Shown: positions 9,955 to 19,675, counted from the first letter of the stretch. The stretch is 64,000 nucleotides of DNA from Lacticaseibacillus thailandensis DSM 22698 = JCM 13996 (GCF_001312865.1 NZ_BBER01000001.1:1-64000); one strand, 5' to 3'. Notes: generated from the letters alone by a model not told the origin. Made by a program: numbers and translations.

Positions 9955-12003
9955 TTATTGATTTTCTTCTTGGGCACTTGGTTGCGTGTGGACCCGCTTA
10001 AGGCGGGCGGCCCGCACCTTACCTAGTACTAACGGCACGTGCTCTTCCACCACGTCCGCGTATTCAAGGCCAAACCAGCGGGCTGGACTAACGGTGATCC
10101 GCTGCAATAGCAGGCGGGCCTGGATGATGGTTTTGACAAAGGTGTTGATCCGGGTTTCCGAGGACAATTCTTCGCGTACCAGGACGAAGGACCAGTCACC
10201 AACATCGCGGCCCGGCATGGTGGTGTATTGTTGCGGCTGCCGGTCGATCTCGCCGCTGGCCATCAGGTCCTGCACGATTTGCCGCAGGAAGACGTTGACG
10301 GTTTGCTGCATGCGGAAGCCGAGGTAAAGCTGCACGTTGACCATAAAGTCGGTGCCGTAAGTGTCTGCCGTGTACTCCGCCGTGAACGGCTCGTCGGTGA
10401 CGTTGACCGTGACGAACCAGTAAACGTCAGCCCGTTTGGGCCGTTTATCGACGATGGAGTAAATGAGGTTCTTTTTGACGAAGTGGTTGTCGTGAATTTT
10501 GGTCAGGTAGACCAGGTTGTCCGCGTACCGCTCGTAATGAGTGTCGGCGTGGAGCGCGTCAAGCATCTTTTTGTACGCTAGCAGGGACACCCGTTGATTG
10601 GTGAAGGAATTCCGATCGCGGAGGATTCCCCCGTAGAGCCACACAAACATGACCAGCAGGATCGCTAGAGCGATGATTACGGTCACGTAACCACCATGGA
10701 GGAACTTCGCCGCGCTGGCAATGAAGAAGATACTTTCAATGCTGGCAAAGAACAGGAAGATGACCCACGACCAGATTCGGGGCGTGTGCCGCAGACGCAA
10801 GTACTGGTAGAGCAAGATGGTGGTCATCAACATCGTGACGGTAATGGCCAGGCCGTATGCAGCCTCCATGTGTGCGCTGGTCCGGAAGTAAAAGACAATG
10901 GCCGTACACGTGATCCACATCAAGATGTTGACACTGGGGATGTACAGCTGCCCCTTGAAGTTGGTTGGGTAGACGATGCGTAACCGCGGCAGGAAGCGCA
11001 GGCGGATAGCCTCTGCGACCAGCGTGTAGGAGCCACTGATCAGTGCCTGGCTGGCAATAATGGCGGCCAGGGTCGCGAGCACAATGCCGACGAGGTGAAT
11101 GCTGGCCGGGAGCATGTCAAAGAAGGGGTTGAGGTCGGTGGCGTGTTGCCAAGCCGTGGCCGCACGGTTCTGGTTGATCCAGACGGCCTGGCCCAGGTAG
11201 TTGAGCACGAGGCAGATATTGACGAACGGCCAACTACCATAAATATTGGGCCGGCCCACGTGCCCCATATCGGAGTACAGGGCCTCCGCCCCCGTGGTTG
11301 CCAGGAAAATCGATCCCAGAATCAGGATACCGACTTTATTAGCGGGACTGAATAGTAGCTTGACGGCGTAGTACGGGTTGAGCGCGGCCAGCATTGACCA
11401 ATCCTTGGTGAGGCTGACCAATCCCACTACACCCAGAAACAGGAACCACAGCGTCATGATGGGCCCAAACAACCGCCCAATGGACTGGGTCCCGAAGCGC
11501 TGAATGAAGAAGAGCACCGAAATAATAATGACGGTGGTGATGATTACCTGATCTTGTTGGGTAATGAAGACGTGGTGGTTAATAGCAGTATTCTTGAGCC
11601 CCTCAATGGCGGTGGTGACCGTCACTGCGGGCGTTAACATGCCATCCGCGAGTAAGGCTGCACCCCCGACCACGGCCGGGACGAGCAGCCACTTGGCCCG
11701 CTGGCGTACTAGGGTGAAAAGGGCAAAGATGCCACCTTCACCTTTGTTATCCGCGTGCAAGGCGATGATGACGTACTTGAGGGTCGTCACAATGGCCAGG
11801 GTCCAGAAGACCAAGGACACGGAACCGACCAGAAAATCGTGGGTCATCGTGCTCATGCCGCCGTTTTCGTTAACCAATGATTTCATTACGTAGAGGGGAC
11901 TGGTCCCAATGTCACCGTAAACCACCCCTAGGGTAATGAGTAGCCCCGCCGCGGTTAAACGGTGGTGTAACTCGTGGTGTTGCTCAGTTTTTAATTGTGT
12001 CAT
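9955..12003 (-). CDS. kup: KUP-family potassium uptake permease
   Basis: Proton-coupled K+ importer of the plasma membrane, 682 aa, frame intact. The N-terminus has the diagnostic GVVYGDIGTSPLYVMKSL (about residues 22-39), followed by about 12 membrane spans and a cytoplasmic C-terminal domain of about 200 residues typical of the family. Start 12003 is preceded by AAGGAG. Many lactobacillus K+ importers are controlled by cyclic di-AMP; I looked for a ydaO-type riboswitch in the 300-bp upstream region and did not find its conserved blocks. Monocistronic, converging with the flippase gene. Confidence 0.96.
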   Translation of the reverse strand: MTQLKTEQHHELHHRLTAAGLLITLGVVYGDIGTSPLYVMKSLVNENGGMSTMTHDFLVGSVSLVFWTLAIVTTLKYVIIALHADNKGEGGIFALFTLVRQRAKWLLVPAVVGGAALLADGMLTPAVTVTTAIEGLKNTAINHHVFITQQDQVIITTVIIISVLFFIQRFGTQSIGRLFGPIMTLWFLFLGVVGLVSLTKDWSMLAALNPYYAVKLLFSPANKVGILILGSIFLATTGAEALYSDMGHVGRPNIYGSWPFVNICLVLNYLGQAVWINQNRAATAWQHATDLNPFFDMLPASIHLVGIVLATLAAIIASQALISGSYTLVAEAIRLRFLPRLRIVYPTNFKGQLYIPSVNILMWITCTAIVFYFRTSAHMEAAYGLAITVTMLMTTILLYQYLRLRHTPRIWSWVIFLFFASIESIFFIASAAKFLHGGYVTVIIALAILLVMFVWLYGGILRDRNSFTNQRVSLLAYKKMLDALHADTHYERYADNLVYLTKIHDNHFVKKNLIYSIVDKRPKRADVYWFVTVNVTDEPFTAEYTADTYGTDFMVNVQLYLGFRMQQTVNVFLRQIVQDLMASGEIDRQPQQYTTMPGRDVGDWSFVLVREELSSETRINTFVKTIIQARLLLQRITVSPARWFGLEYADVVEEHVPLVLGKVRAARLKRVHTQPSAQEENQ

Positions 12004-12308
12004 GGGTAACTCCTTGTGAATGATGCTATCAGACAGTGTAGGCTATCTAGCGGGGGATGTAAATATTATTGTACATGATGGGCGCCCCCTGGGTCAGTGT
12101 GTTGGCGGTGGTGGACCACTAACGCGCATCTGCACTTCAACAAGGTCTGCACGTGATGTTATTTGGCGCCCGCAGTGGGTAAATATCCGCGGTGGGCCAG
12201 GCGGACCTCATGGCGTGGATACGTAGCTACTGATCAAAAAAAACGCGTCTTTTAATTGCAAAAGGGTTGGCAAAAGTTGCAACTGTTGGTATATTTATAT
12301 TTGTTGTT
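12004..12308. other. Intergenic region upstream of kup and tRNA-Leu
   Basis: Contains a small inverted repeat ATGTA...TACAT around 12057-12076 and a weak minus-strand -10 candidate (TACAAT) that could serve kup. No gene and no riboswitch recognised. Confidence 0.4.
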
Positions 12309-12392
12309 GCCGCGATGGCGGAATTGGCAGACGCGCAGTGTTCAGGTCGCTGTTTGGGTAACCAAGTGCAGGTTCGACTCCTGTTCGCGGCA
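12309..12392 (+). tRNA. tRNA-Leu(CAG), copy 1
   Basis: Class II tRNA of 84 nt: acceptor GCCGCGA pairs with TCGCGGC, discriminator A12392. The anticodon stem CAGTG/CGCTG encloses TTCAGGT, anticodon CAG. Sequence identity with 17061-17144 is complete by eye and extends 11 nt downstream. Confidence 0.96.
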
Positions 12393-12409
12393 GATGGTAA
12401 CAACTTGCA

Positions 12410-12445
12410 CCCCACTACTAGTAATGGTAGTGGGGTGCTTTTTTT
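12410..12445 (+). terminator. Terminator of tRNA-Leu copy 1
   Basis: CCCCACTAC and GTAGTGGGG form a 9-bp stem, followed by TGC and seven T. Confidence 0.9.
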
Positions 12446-12557
12446 GCTACTCGGCAATAAAAAAAGAACATGTATGACTCCGGGCACAATAGCCCCGCAA
12501 CGTTGGTGTACCTGGGCAACTACCCGATTTTAACGATCATAAAAGCACACTTACTAA

Positions 12558-12586
12558 TTGAAAGTAAGCTATAAACGTGGTACATT
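12558..12586 (+). promoter_or_regulatory. Promoter of the pyruvate oxidase gene
   Basis: TTGAAA (12558-12563), 17-bp spacer, TACATT (12581-12586). A small inverted repeat CTTACT/AGTAAG (12550-12568) overlaps the -35 box and could be an operator, which is inference only. Confidence 0.6.
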
Positions 12587-12640
12587 ATCCATGTAATCGC
12601 TGTCAAACCCAATCGCATACAGAAAGAAGCGTGTTTTTTT

Positions 12641-14466
12641 ATGGCTAGTACACAGACTGTGCGCGCGAGTGTTGCCATGCTACGGGTGCTAGAGGCGTGG
12701 GGCGTTGACCACGTGTACGGGTATCCCGGTGGTTCGTTTAATTCCACCATGCCGCGCTCGACGACGAAAAAGAGCGCATCCGTTATATTCAGATTCGGCA
12801 CGAGCAGGTCGGGGCCTTTGCCGCCGCAGCCGATGCTAAGTTAACCGGCAAAATTGGTGTAGCGTTCGGGTCAGCTGGTCCTGGGGCGACCAACCTGCTG
12901 ACCGGGTTGTACGACGCGCGGGAGGATCACGCACCCGTTTTAGCGCTCGTGGGCCAGGTCCCGCACACCAACATGAACTATGACTACTTCCAGGAGTTTG
13001 ACGAGGATCCCATTTTCCGGGACGTCGCGGTGTATGACCGCACCGTCATGACTCCGGAAAGTCTGCCGTACGTGGTGGATAAGGCCATTCGCATCGCGTA
13101 CCAGCAGCGCGGAGTAGCGGTGGTGATCATCCCCAACGATTTCGGTATGGTTGAAATTCCGGACCGGCCGTATGCCAGCGCAGACGCGGAAGTTGCGGCT
13201 AAGCCCGCACCGTTGCCGCAGCCGACCACAGCCGAGGTGGATCAGGCCCTGGCGATGATCAAAGTCGCCAAACGGCCGGTTATTAATGTGGGTCAAGGTA
13301 TTCGTGATGGTGGTCCCCAGTTGGTCGCGCTGTCGCGGAAACTGCAGATCCCGTTGGTGACTTCCAGTTTAGCGACGGGCAAAGTTGATCCTGATTATGA
13401 GGGCAACTTGGGGGCGTTGGGCCGACTTGGTGCCAAAGCGGCCAACGAAATCTTCGGCGCGGCAGACCTGGCCATTTCGCTGGGGGCCGACTTTCCGTTC
13501 GCCCGGGTCGTCTTTGAGTCACGCCCGTTCAAGTTTATTCAAGTTGATACTGACCGGTCTAAGTTTGGTCGCCGGCACCACGTTGACCTCGGCGTTTGGT
13601 CCGACGCGACCAGCTTTGTGGAACAATTGTTAGCGCGGAGTGAACCGGCTGCACCAAGTGCCTTCTACCAGGCAGCCATTGCTGATAGCCACGAATGGCG
13701 GGGTTACCTCCACGACCGTGCTCACCGGGACACTGACCCGCTTGAGGCGGAGTCGCTTTACCAAGCGATTAACGACGTCGCGGCGCCCGACGCAGCCTTT
13801 GCCGTGGACGTGGGTGACAACAGCATAAACGCCATTCGTTACCTGCACCTCAGCCCAGCGAACAAGTGGACGATGTCGGCGTTGTTTGCCTCGATGGGCA
13901 CCGCGTTGCCCGGTGCCATTGCCGCACAGCTCGATTTCCCGGACCGGCAGGTATTCAGTATCTCGGGTGACGGAGCGTTCTCCATGGTCATGCAGGACCT
14001 GATCACCGAAAAGAAGTACCATTTGCCAATTATTAACGTGGTCACGAGTAATACCGTGCTTGGCTTCATCAAGGGTGAGCAGGACGATGTGAACATGGCC
14101 GAATATAGTGGTATTGACCTGGCTGACCAGGACTTTGCCCAAATTGCCGCGGCGATGGGCATTCAGGGCGCAACGGTGCGCAAGACGGGTGACCTGCAAC
14201 CCGCCTTTGCCCGGGCGGTTGCGGCCAGCAAGGCGGGGGAGCCGTTCCTCATCGATGCTAAGATCACCGCTAACCGGACGTTTGCTACGGAGTCCCTCAT
14301 CGTCAACGTCCATGACGGTCAAGTGGATGAGTTCTTCAATCCGGCGTTTAACAGCAAGCACGACGCACCTAAAGTGCAGACCCTGGCGGACTTCTTTGCC
14401 TACTTTGATGCCGCCAGCTTGCACCCGCTCCGTTACTTCTTTGACAATGCGGGTGTCCAACTGTAA
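12641..14466 (+). CDS. Pyruvate oxidase (ThDP/FAD), one frame break
   Basis: Oxidises pyruvate with O2 and phosphate to acetyl phosphate, CO2 and H2O2, the aerobic energy-yielding route of lactobacilli. The ThDP enzyme signatures are clear: GYPGGSFN near residue 27, the catalytic Glu region IRHEQVGAFAAAADAKL, AFGSAGPGATNLL, and the Mg-ThDP motif SGDGAFSM...SNTVLGF near residues 440-470. One base is missing near 12751 (between STM and ALDDEKERI); repaired length is 608 aa, right for POX. Alternatives such as acetolactate synthase are less likely given the FAD-domain pattern and C-terminus. A long bidirectional hairpin follows. Confidence 0.92.
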
Positions 14467-14481
14467 TAATAATTCGCAATT

Positions 14482-14528
14482 AAAAACGCTGGCCGTCAGT
14501 CCATTGGGGACTGACGGCCAGCGTTTTT
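14482..14528. terminator. Bidirectional terminator between pyruvate oxidase and DUF554 genes
   Basis: A perfect stem of about 20 bp beginning AAAAACGCTGGCCGTCAGTC closes on an ATTGG loop, with A-run on one side and T-run on the other. Confidence 0.95.
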
Positions 14529-14535
14529 GCGGTAC

Positions 14536-15213
14536 CTAGAATAATTGCAAAATGGCCACTGCCACGATGGGGACGACGAGGGCGGGGAGCAGGTTGAGTG
14601 TTTTGATGTGCTTTAGCCCCAGAATGCTGATGCCACTAGCCAAGATAAGGATGCCACCCACAGTCGATAATTCGTTGATCATGGCAGTACTGATGGCGCC
14701 TGTGCGAGGGAGGCCAATAAGTAGATACTGCCCTGCCAACAGAACAGCACGGGGGCAGCGAGAATCATGCCGATACCAAAGGTGCTAGCCAGCACCGTAC
14801 TGGTGACCCCATCGAGCATCCCGTTAGTGAGCAGCATGGTGATGTTGCCGCGAAGCGCAGCCTCGATGGGACCGACGATGGACAGGGTACCGATACAATA
14901 TAGAAGAATTCCGGTCGCAAGTCCCTGACCTAGGCTGGATTGGCCCGCGTGGCGTTGGAGTAGCCGGTTGAAGTGGCCGTCGAGGTCGAGCCACTCACCC
15001 AAGATACCGCCTACCGCTAGGCTGACAATAAACAAGACGGGGTAGTGACTCTTGGCCATGTGGGTCAGGGCAGTATTGAGCCGATCGCCATGACGCTAGG
15101 CCCATCGCGGTCATCATGATGTCGTGGTAGTGTGCCTGCAGACCGTGTCCCAGCACCGCCCCCAGCGTACTACCGCCGATGATCATGGCCGTATTAAAAA
15201 TTGTTCCCCACAC
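14536..15213 (-). CDS. DUF554 family membrane protein, three frame breaks
   Basis: Six- to seven-span membrane protein of the DUF554 (YdfK/YqgA) family, whose function is not established. The N-terminus MWGTIFNTAMIIGGSTLGA and the ALTHMAKSHYPVLFIVSLAVG segment are typical. It starts at GTG 15213 with GGGAG upstream. Two bases are missing near 15093 (GCGGTC read GCGTC) and 15081 (GGCCTC read GGCTC), and one near 14700; restoring all three gives 226 aa, the family's usual size. It converges with pyruvate oxidase. Confidence 0.87.
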
Positions 15214-15279
15214 AAGATCACGCTCCCTAATAGCTAGTATTGCTTCATATTATACCGTAACTAGGGGCCGACAGTGGTC

Positions 15280-15800
15280 CTAGTTACCTGCCGGGATGCG
15301 GCTGGGCAGGAGCGTGATGACCAACGTGACGAGGCCACTAATAATGGAGAGCGCGTTAAACGCATCACTTGGATAGCCCCAGATTACGGCGCCCGCGCCC
15401 ATCACACCGTACTGAATCATCAGTACCCACCACGGACAACCCGCGTCACGATAACGGCGTACGAGCAGCGTAAGTGATGGTAGAAAAATGGCGAATGCGT
15501 AGATGACGATTGCGACGAGTATTACCCCCACACCGACGCCCAGTGTTCGCCCCAGGGCGGTAGCGGCATTTCCTTGGATGCCAGTGGCGTAGCCTGACAG
15601 TATGAGTACCATTCCGAGTACCAGGATGATGCTTAGCAAGTACAGCCATAAAGACATGTACCAGTATTCGCTCCGGCGTGACCGGCCCTTGAAGTTGACG
15701 TAGTTGGCAAAAAAAACGCCGCGATGGCGGTGAGACCAGTAGCCCCGTAGTAGCGATTGTGGGCATAATCTTGTTCGCAATGATTGGATTTTGTGGCCAT
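15280..15800 (-). CDS. DUF805 family membrane protein, frame break in a T8 run
   Basis: Small membrane protein of the DUF805 (YhaH-like) family, function unknown. Family hallmarks are NFKGRSRRSEYWY near the first span and LLVRRYRDAGCPWW, the conserved RxxD(T/A)G loop. The start is ATG 15800, which has a strong AGAGGAGG site; from there the frame breaks at a run of eight T on the coding strand (15709-15716), where nine restores FFFANYVNFKG. Repaired length is 173 aa with about four membrane spans. It is divergent from the hsp20 operon. Confidence 0.85.
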
Positions 15801-15972
15801 GATGTTACCTCCTCTTCTTGGCCTAATTAAACCATAAATAACAGGGGATGACTATCAATTTGTAATTGAGCTGACGGCGGCTATTTGCGGAGCTAGGTAG
15901 CACCGTTATGCGTAGTCGACACGCGTAGGCGCGCAAAAAAAACTGGTTGTAAAACAACTGCAAAAAAAAGTT

Positions 15973-15999
15973 TTAGCACTCTCTTGACAAGAGTGCTAA
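15973..15999 (+). promoter_or_regulatory. CIRCE operator (HrcA binding site) overlapping the hsp20 promoter
   Basis: Exact CIRCE architecture: TTAGCACTC (15973-15981), nine-base spacer, GAGTGCTAA (15991-15999). The spacer contains TTGACA (15984-15989), a consensus -35 box, so HrcA would directly block RNA polymerase. A -10 candidate CATCAT lies 17 bp downstream. Confidence 0.93.
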
Positions 16000-16064
16000 A
16001 ACATGGCATCATTATTATGTAAACAAGGAAAGGGGTTATCCCTTAGGAAAGGCAGATGTAGTCT

Positions 16065-16505
16065 ATGAGTGATGAATTAATGCAGATGGATAACTGGTTG
16101 GATGACCCGTTCTTTGATGAATTGAGTCGTCGGTTCTTCACGCCGTTTACGGATGCCCGGGCCACGGCCACGCCGGTTGGCGCCTTGCGGACTGACATAC
16201 AGGAACAGGATGACCGTTACGTCGCGACGGTCGATGTCCCGGGGGTCAATAAGGATGACATTCACCTGAGTTACCGGGACAACGTGCTCACGGTCAACGT
16301 GAACCGCCAGGCGGAGCAAAGTCAGCGCGATGATCACGGTCAGACGCTGATGCACGAGCGTTCCGCCGAGAGTATGACGCGCGACTTTGAATTGCCTCAC
16401 GTCGATGCGGCTAAGATTAAGGCCGCGTACCGGGACGGTGTGCTGACCATTACCTTGCCGAAAGTCACGCAGGACGTTGACCAACACCAAATTGACATTC
16501 AGTAG
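16065..16505 (+). CDS. Small heat-shock protein, Hsp20 family (first of pair)
   Basis: A 146-aa alpha-crystallin-domain holdase that binds unfolding proteins under heat or acid stress in the cytoplasm. The domain spans roughly residues 40-140; the consensus VDVPGVNKDDIHLSYRDNVL and the C-terminal GVLTITLPK block are present. It is first in a two-gene operon behind the CIRCE operator, so HrcA control is expected. It shares its layout with the second gene, which suggests tandem duplication. Frame intact. Confidence 0.95.
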   Translation: MSDELMQMDNWLDDPFFDELSRRFFTPFTDARATATPVGALRTDIQEQDDRYVATVDVPGVNKDDIHLSYRDNVLTVNVNRQAEQSQRDDHGQTLMHERSAESMTRDFELPHVDAAKIKAAYRDGVLTITLPKVTQDVDQHQIDIQ

Positions 16506-16559
16506 TTTCACTTGGACCAATTGATTGATGTAGAGAATTAATGAAAGGAAGTATGCTTT

Positions 16560-16991
16560 ATGGCTAACGAAATGATGCGGCGGAATGATATGTTTGCGGA
16601 CCCATTCTTTGACAACTTGGGCCGTCACTTCTTTGACGACTTCTTTGCCCCACGTCAGGTACGGGGGTTGAAGACCGACATTGAAGACCGGGGCAACAGC
16701 TACGTTGCGCGGGTCGATGTGCCAGGAATCAACAAGGATGACATCCACCTGAACTACCAGGACAACGTGCTCAGCATCCAGGTCACTAAGCACACGGACG
16801 CTGACCACAGTGATAAGGATGGCAACCTGCTGATGCAGGAGCGTAGTTACGGCAGCATGTCCCGTAGCTACCGCCTGCCGTATGTTGACGCCGACCAGAT
16901 CAAGGCTAGCTACAACGATGGTGTATTGAGTATTACGTTGCCAAAGGTCAAGGAAGAGGAACAGACTGGTCACGAAATCAATATTGACTAG
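16560..16991 (+). CDS. Small heat-shock protein, Hsp20 family (second of pair)
   Basis: A 143-aa Hsp20 paralogue 54 bp after the first, with its own GAAAGGAAG site. The crystallin core has DVPGINKDDIHLNYQDNVLS and GVLSITLPKV. The N-terminal arm (MRRNDMFADPFFDNLG) differs from that of the first copy, as expected for paralogues tuning oligomer assembly. Probably co-transcribed from the CIRCE promoter. Frame intact. Confidence 0.95.
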   Translation: MANEMMRRNDMFADPFFDNLGRHFFDDFFAPRQVRGLKTDIEDRGNSYVARVDVPGINKDDIHLNYQDNVLSIQVTKHTDADHSDKDGNLLMQERSYGSMSRSYRLPYVDADQIKASYNDGVLSITLPKVKEEEQTGHEINID

Positions 16992-17060
16992 TTGCTGGTA
17001 GTTTTTCCGGCGAAGTGCTTGGCAAAAATCTTGCGACCTGCTATACTAAATTCTGTTGTT

Positions 17061-17144
17061 GCCGCGATGGCGGAATTGGCAGACGCGCAGTGTTCAGGTC
17101 GCTGTTTGGGTAACCAAGTGCAGGTTCGACTCCTGTTCGCGGCA
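17061..17144 (+). tRNA. tRNA-Leu(CAG), copy 2
   Basis: Identical to the tRNA at 12309-12392, including the 3' flank GATGGTAACAA. Anticodon CAG. It converges on rarA and shares its terminator region. Confidence 0.96.
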
Positions 17145-17161
17145 GATGGTAACAATTAAAA

Positions 17162-17193
17162 GCCTCACTACCAACTTTGGTAGTGGGGCTTTT
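17162..17193. terminator. Terminator between tRNA-Leu copy 2 and rarA
   Basis: GCCTCACTACC and GGTAGTGGGGC form a stem over an AACTTT loop, then TTTT on the plus strand. The repaired rarA stop codon at 17197-17199 lies four bases beyond it. Confidence 0.8.
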
Positions 17194-17196
17194 GCG

Positions 17197-18483
17197 TTAC
17201 TGGCGACCTTGTTGGAGGCTGCGGAGTTGAGCCAGGCGTTGGTCAAAGCTTGCTCATACTTCCCCGTTTGTTTGGGCTCATAGTAGTGCTTACCGCGTAA
17301 GTTATCGGGCAGGTACTGTTGACGGACCCAACCACCTGGGAAATCATGCGGCAGCTGGTAATGCACACCGTGGCCGAGGGCCTTTGCGCCTTTGTAATGC
17401 GCATCACGGAGGTCGTCAGGAATCGCGCCGGTTTTGCCCGCCCGCACATCCGCAATGGCAGCGTCGATGGCGGTGATGGCGGTGATGGCGGTGTTACTTT
17501 TCGGTGCCAAACAGAGGTCAATGACGGCGTTAGCGAGGGGGGATGCGGCCTTCCGGTAACCCCAGACGCTCGGCGGCCTCGATGGCGGTCAGCGTGCGGC
17601 TAGCAGTTTGCGGGTTGGCCAGCCCAACATCTTCATACGCAATGACCAGTAGTCGCCGCAAAATGCTGGGTAGGTCGCCAATGACGATGAGACGGGCGAG
17701 GTAGTGCAAGGCTGCGTCCACATCGCTACCCCGGATTGATTTCTGGAAGGCTGAAATGAGATCGTAATGGGCATCCCCGTTGGCGTCGCCGTCGAGGGCG
17801 TGCTGTTGCAACGATTGGTGCATGACCTGCTCATCGAGCGTGATGTGGCCGTCTTTTTCTGGGGTCGACAAGGTAGCGAGTTCGAGGGCGTTGAGCGCGC
17901 TACGCAAATCGCCGTTGGTGGCCGCAATAAGGTAGTCCCGCCCGCTTGCCGTTAAGTTGACGGGGTATTTGCCCAGGCCCCGCTCCTCATCGTGTAGGGC
18001 CCGATCGACGGCGGTACTAATGTCGTCGGGGCTGAGCGGGAAGACCTGGAAAATCTGGGCCCGGCTGCGGATGGCGGGCAAAATGCTCATGTAGGGATTC
18101 TCCGTAGTGGCGCCCACCAGGATGATGCGGCCGGATTCGAGGTGCGGGAGGAGAAAGTCTTGCTTAGACTTGTCGAGCCGGTGAATCTCGTCCAGGAGGA
18201 GAATGACGGTGCCGCTGATTTTGGCTTCTTCGGCGACAATCTGCAGGTCCTTTTTGGTGTCCGTAGCGGCGTTGAGCATGCGGAGGAAATACTTTGTGGC
18301 CCCAGCAATGGCGCTGGCAATACTGGTCTTACCGGTGCCGGGTGGTCCGTACAAAATCATTGAGGTTAATCGGTGCGCCTGGACCATACGCCGGATGATC
18401 TGGTGCGGGCCGACGAGGTGTTGTTGCCCCACGACCTCGTCCAGGTTGCGGGGACGCATGCGGTATGCTAATGGGTGTTGCAT
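17197..18483 (-). CDS. rarA: Replication-associated recombination protein A (AAA+ ATPase), two frame breaks
   Basis: RarA/MgsA clamp-loader-like ATPase acting at stalled replication forks. Walker A is GPPGTGKTSIAS (about residues 46-57), Walker B LLLDEIHRLDK, sensor 1 GATTENP. The frame changes at a C6 run (17537-17542; five expected: EGRIPLANAVIDLCLAPKSN), and again near 17234, after which the true C-terminus QLRSLQQGRQ and a TAA at 17197 appear. Without the second repair the frame would run through the terminator and into tRNA-Leu. Repaired length is 428 aa, normal. Residues encoded by 17466-17493 contain a three-fold in-frame 9-bp repeat (AIT units). Confidence 0.93.
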
Positions 18484-18689
18484 AGTTGGTTTCCTTTCTG
18501 AAAATTATTTTTGCCTTACGCGTGGGGTGTCAGGCCCCACTGCATGGTACAATTTAGGTTACTTAAAACGGTGTGCGGTGTTGCCCAACAACCTGTGGGC
18601 AGCTTTTGTACAAGTAATACAATCGTCCCCACCACCTTAAACTAGGTGGCTGGTCAGGGTCAATGCGGGGATGGGAAAGGAGGTCCATC

Positions 18690-19514
18690 ATGAAAAGCAA
18701 GTCATGGTTAGCCCTGGTATTGGTGCCGGTCGCGGTTTTGGCCACGGGGGTATGGATCAAGCTCGATCCGCGGGTGAACATTTCCCGGACGGAGATGGTC
18801 GCCAAGGTCAAAGGCTATTTGGGTGGTCTGCGGAGCGTGTTGGTGCAGTTCCCGCCGTTGGAACACTTGGCCAACCGTATCGGGCGGGATGCCACTAGTG
18901 ACGTGAGCATAAATAGTAGTAGTTCCAGCTCCCAGTCGCAGACTACTAGCAGCAGCGCTAGCGCCACGACCAGAAATGCGACGACCACAGCCAGCAGTAA
19001 TAGCGATAACGCCGAACAGACCCCCATTGAAAGTATTGTGCAGGGTGTTCAGCTAGCCAATACGTACTATTACCACTTTGAAGCGGATACCCCAGCGGCC
19101 GTTCAACGGGTCTTCACGCAGGCGGTGGCGGTTTATAACGCGACTGGAATCGTGTCGCTACGGGCCGGTCAGGGGACGAACCTGCAAAACCGCATCACCT
19201 TGGGCGTCTACAATAAGCGCATGGGGGCAGACGCGGGCGGAACGTTAGAGCTGGGCAAAGGTGGTCCAGAAATAGTGCAGCGCATCAGTAGTAGAGGTCA
19301 AGTCACGGCAGTGGTTAACCGGAGTACGGCCCGGCTGAACGTTGATTATGCCGATGCGATTAAGTTGTCGGTCGCGATTCACGAGCTAGGGCACGCCCTC
19401 GGCCTCGACCATAGTACCAGTCGCAATTCCGTGATGTACCCAATCGATCAGGGGCTCACCCATTTATCGCCAGCAGATTTGGCCGGATTGAAGGTCATTT
19501 ACGACCAACAATAA
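18690..19514 (+). CDS. Secreted or membrane-anchored matrixin-like zinc metalloprotease
   Basis: A 274-aa protein with an N-terminal hydrophobic signal/anchor (residues 5-22), a Ser/Thr-rich linker (about 75-110), and a C-terminal catalytic domain. The metzincin zinc motif HELGHALGLDH lies near residues 230-240 with the Met-turn region SVMYP about 10 residues later, so zinc ligands and catalytic Glu are all present. This places it in the matrixin (M10A-like) group. The start at 18690 is set by AAAGGAGG; an upstream ATG at 18663 lacks one. Substrate unknown; it likely acts at the cell surface. It stands alone between rarA and tRNA-Thr. Confidence 0.9.
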   Translation: MKSKSWLALVLVPVAVLATGVWIKLDPRVNISRTEMVAKVKGYLGGLRSVLVQFPPLEHLANRIGRDATSDVSINSSSSSSQSQTTSSSASATTRNATTTASSNSDNAEQTPIESIVQGVQLANTYYYHFEADTPAAVQRVFTQAVAVYNATGIVSLRAGQGTNLQNRITLGVYNKRMGADAGGTLELGKGGPEIVQRISSRGQVTAVVNRSTARLNVDYADAIKLSVAIHELGHALGLDHSTSRNSVMYPIDQGLTHLSPADLAGLKVIYDQQ

Positions 19515-19675
19515 TATTAATTAGTGCTGTTATTGAAACCGTTTAGGGTGCTATTATGTTCTCAATGATTAGTGTAAACAGGTTTTTTTATGCGAGAAAA
19601 TTGCAAAAAGAGGTACACACGGCGTGAATCGTATGGTAATATATTTCTTGTGCTTAAGGGCACCAAACAGTTTTT

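Noticed and set aside
12004-12240. Cyclic di-AMP (ydaO) riboswitch before kup
   Set aside because: I searched the minus-strand leader for its conserved blocks and did not find them.
13630-14460. A 276-codon minus-strand open frame inside pyruvate oxidase
   Set aside because: It is antisense to a conserved enzyme domain, with no recognisable protein features; such shadows are common at this GC content.
16077-16973. A 298-codon minus-strand open frame opposite the two hsp20 genes
   Set aside because: It mirrors the codon pattern of both real genes, has no ribosome site or family resemblance, and the plus-strand genes are certain.
17094-17196. RarA C-terminus extending through the terminator into tRNA-Leu
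   Set aside because: A single missing base near 17234 explains it; the repaired frame stops at 17197 with a family-like end, just before the terminator.
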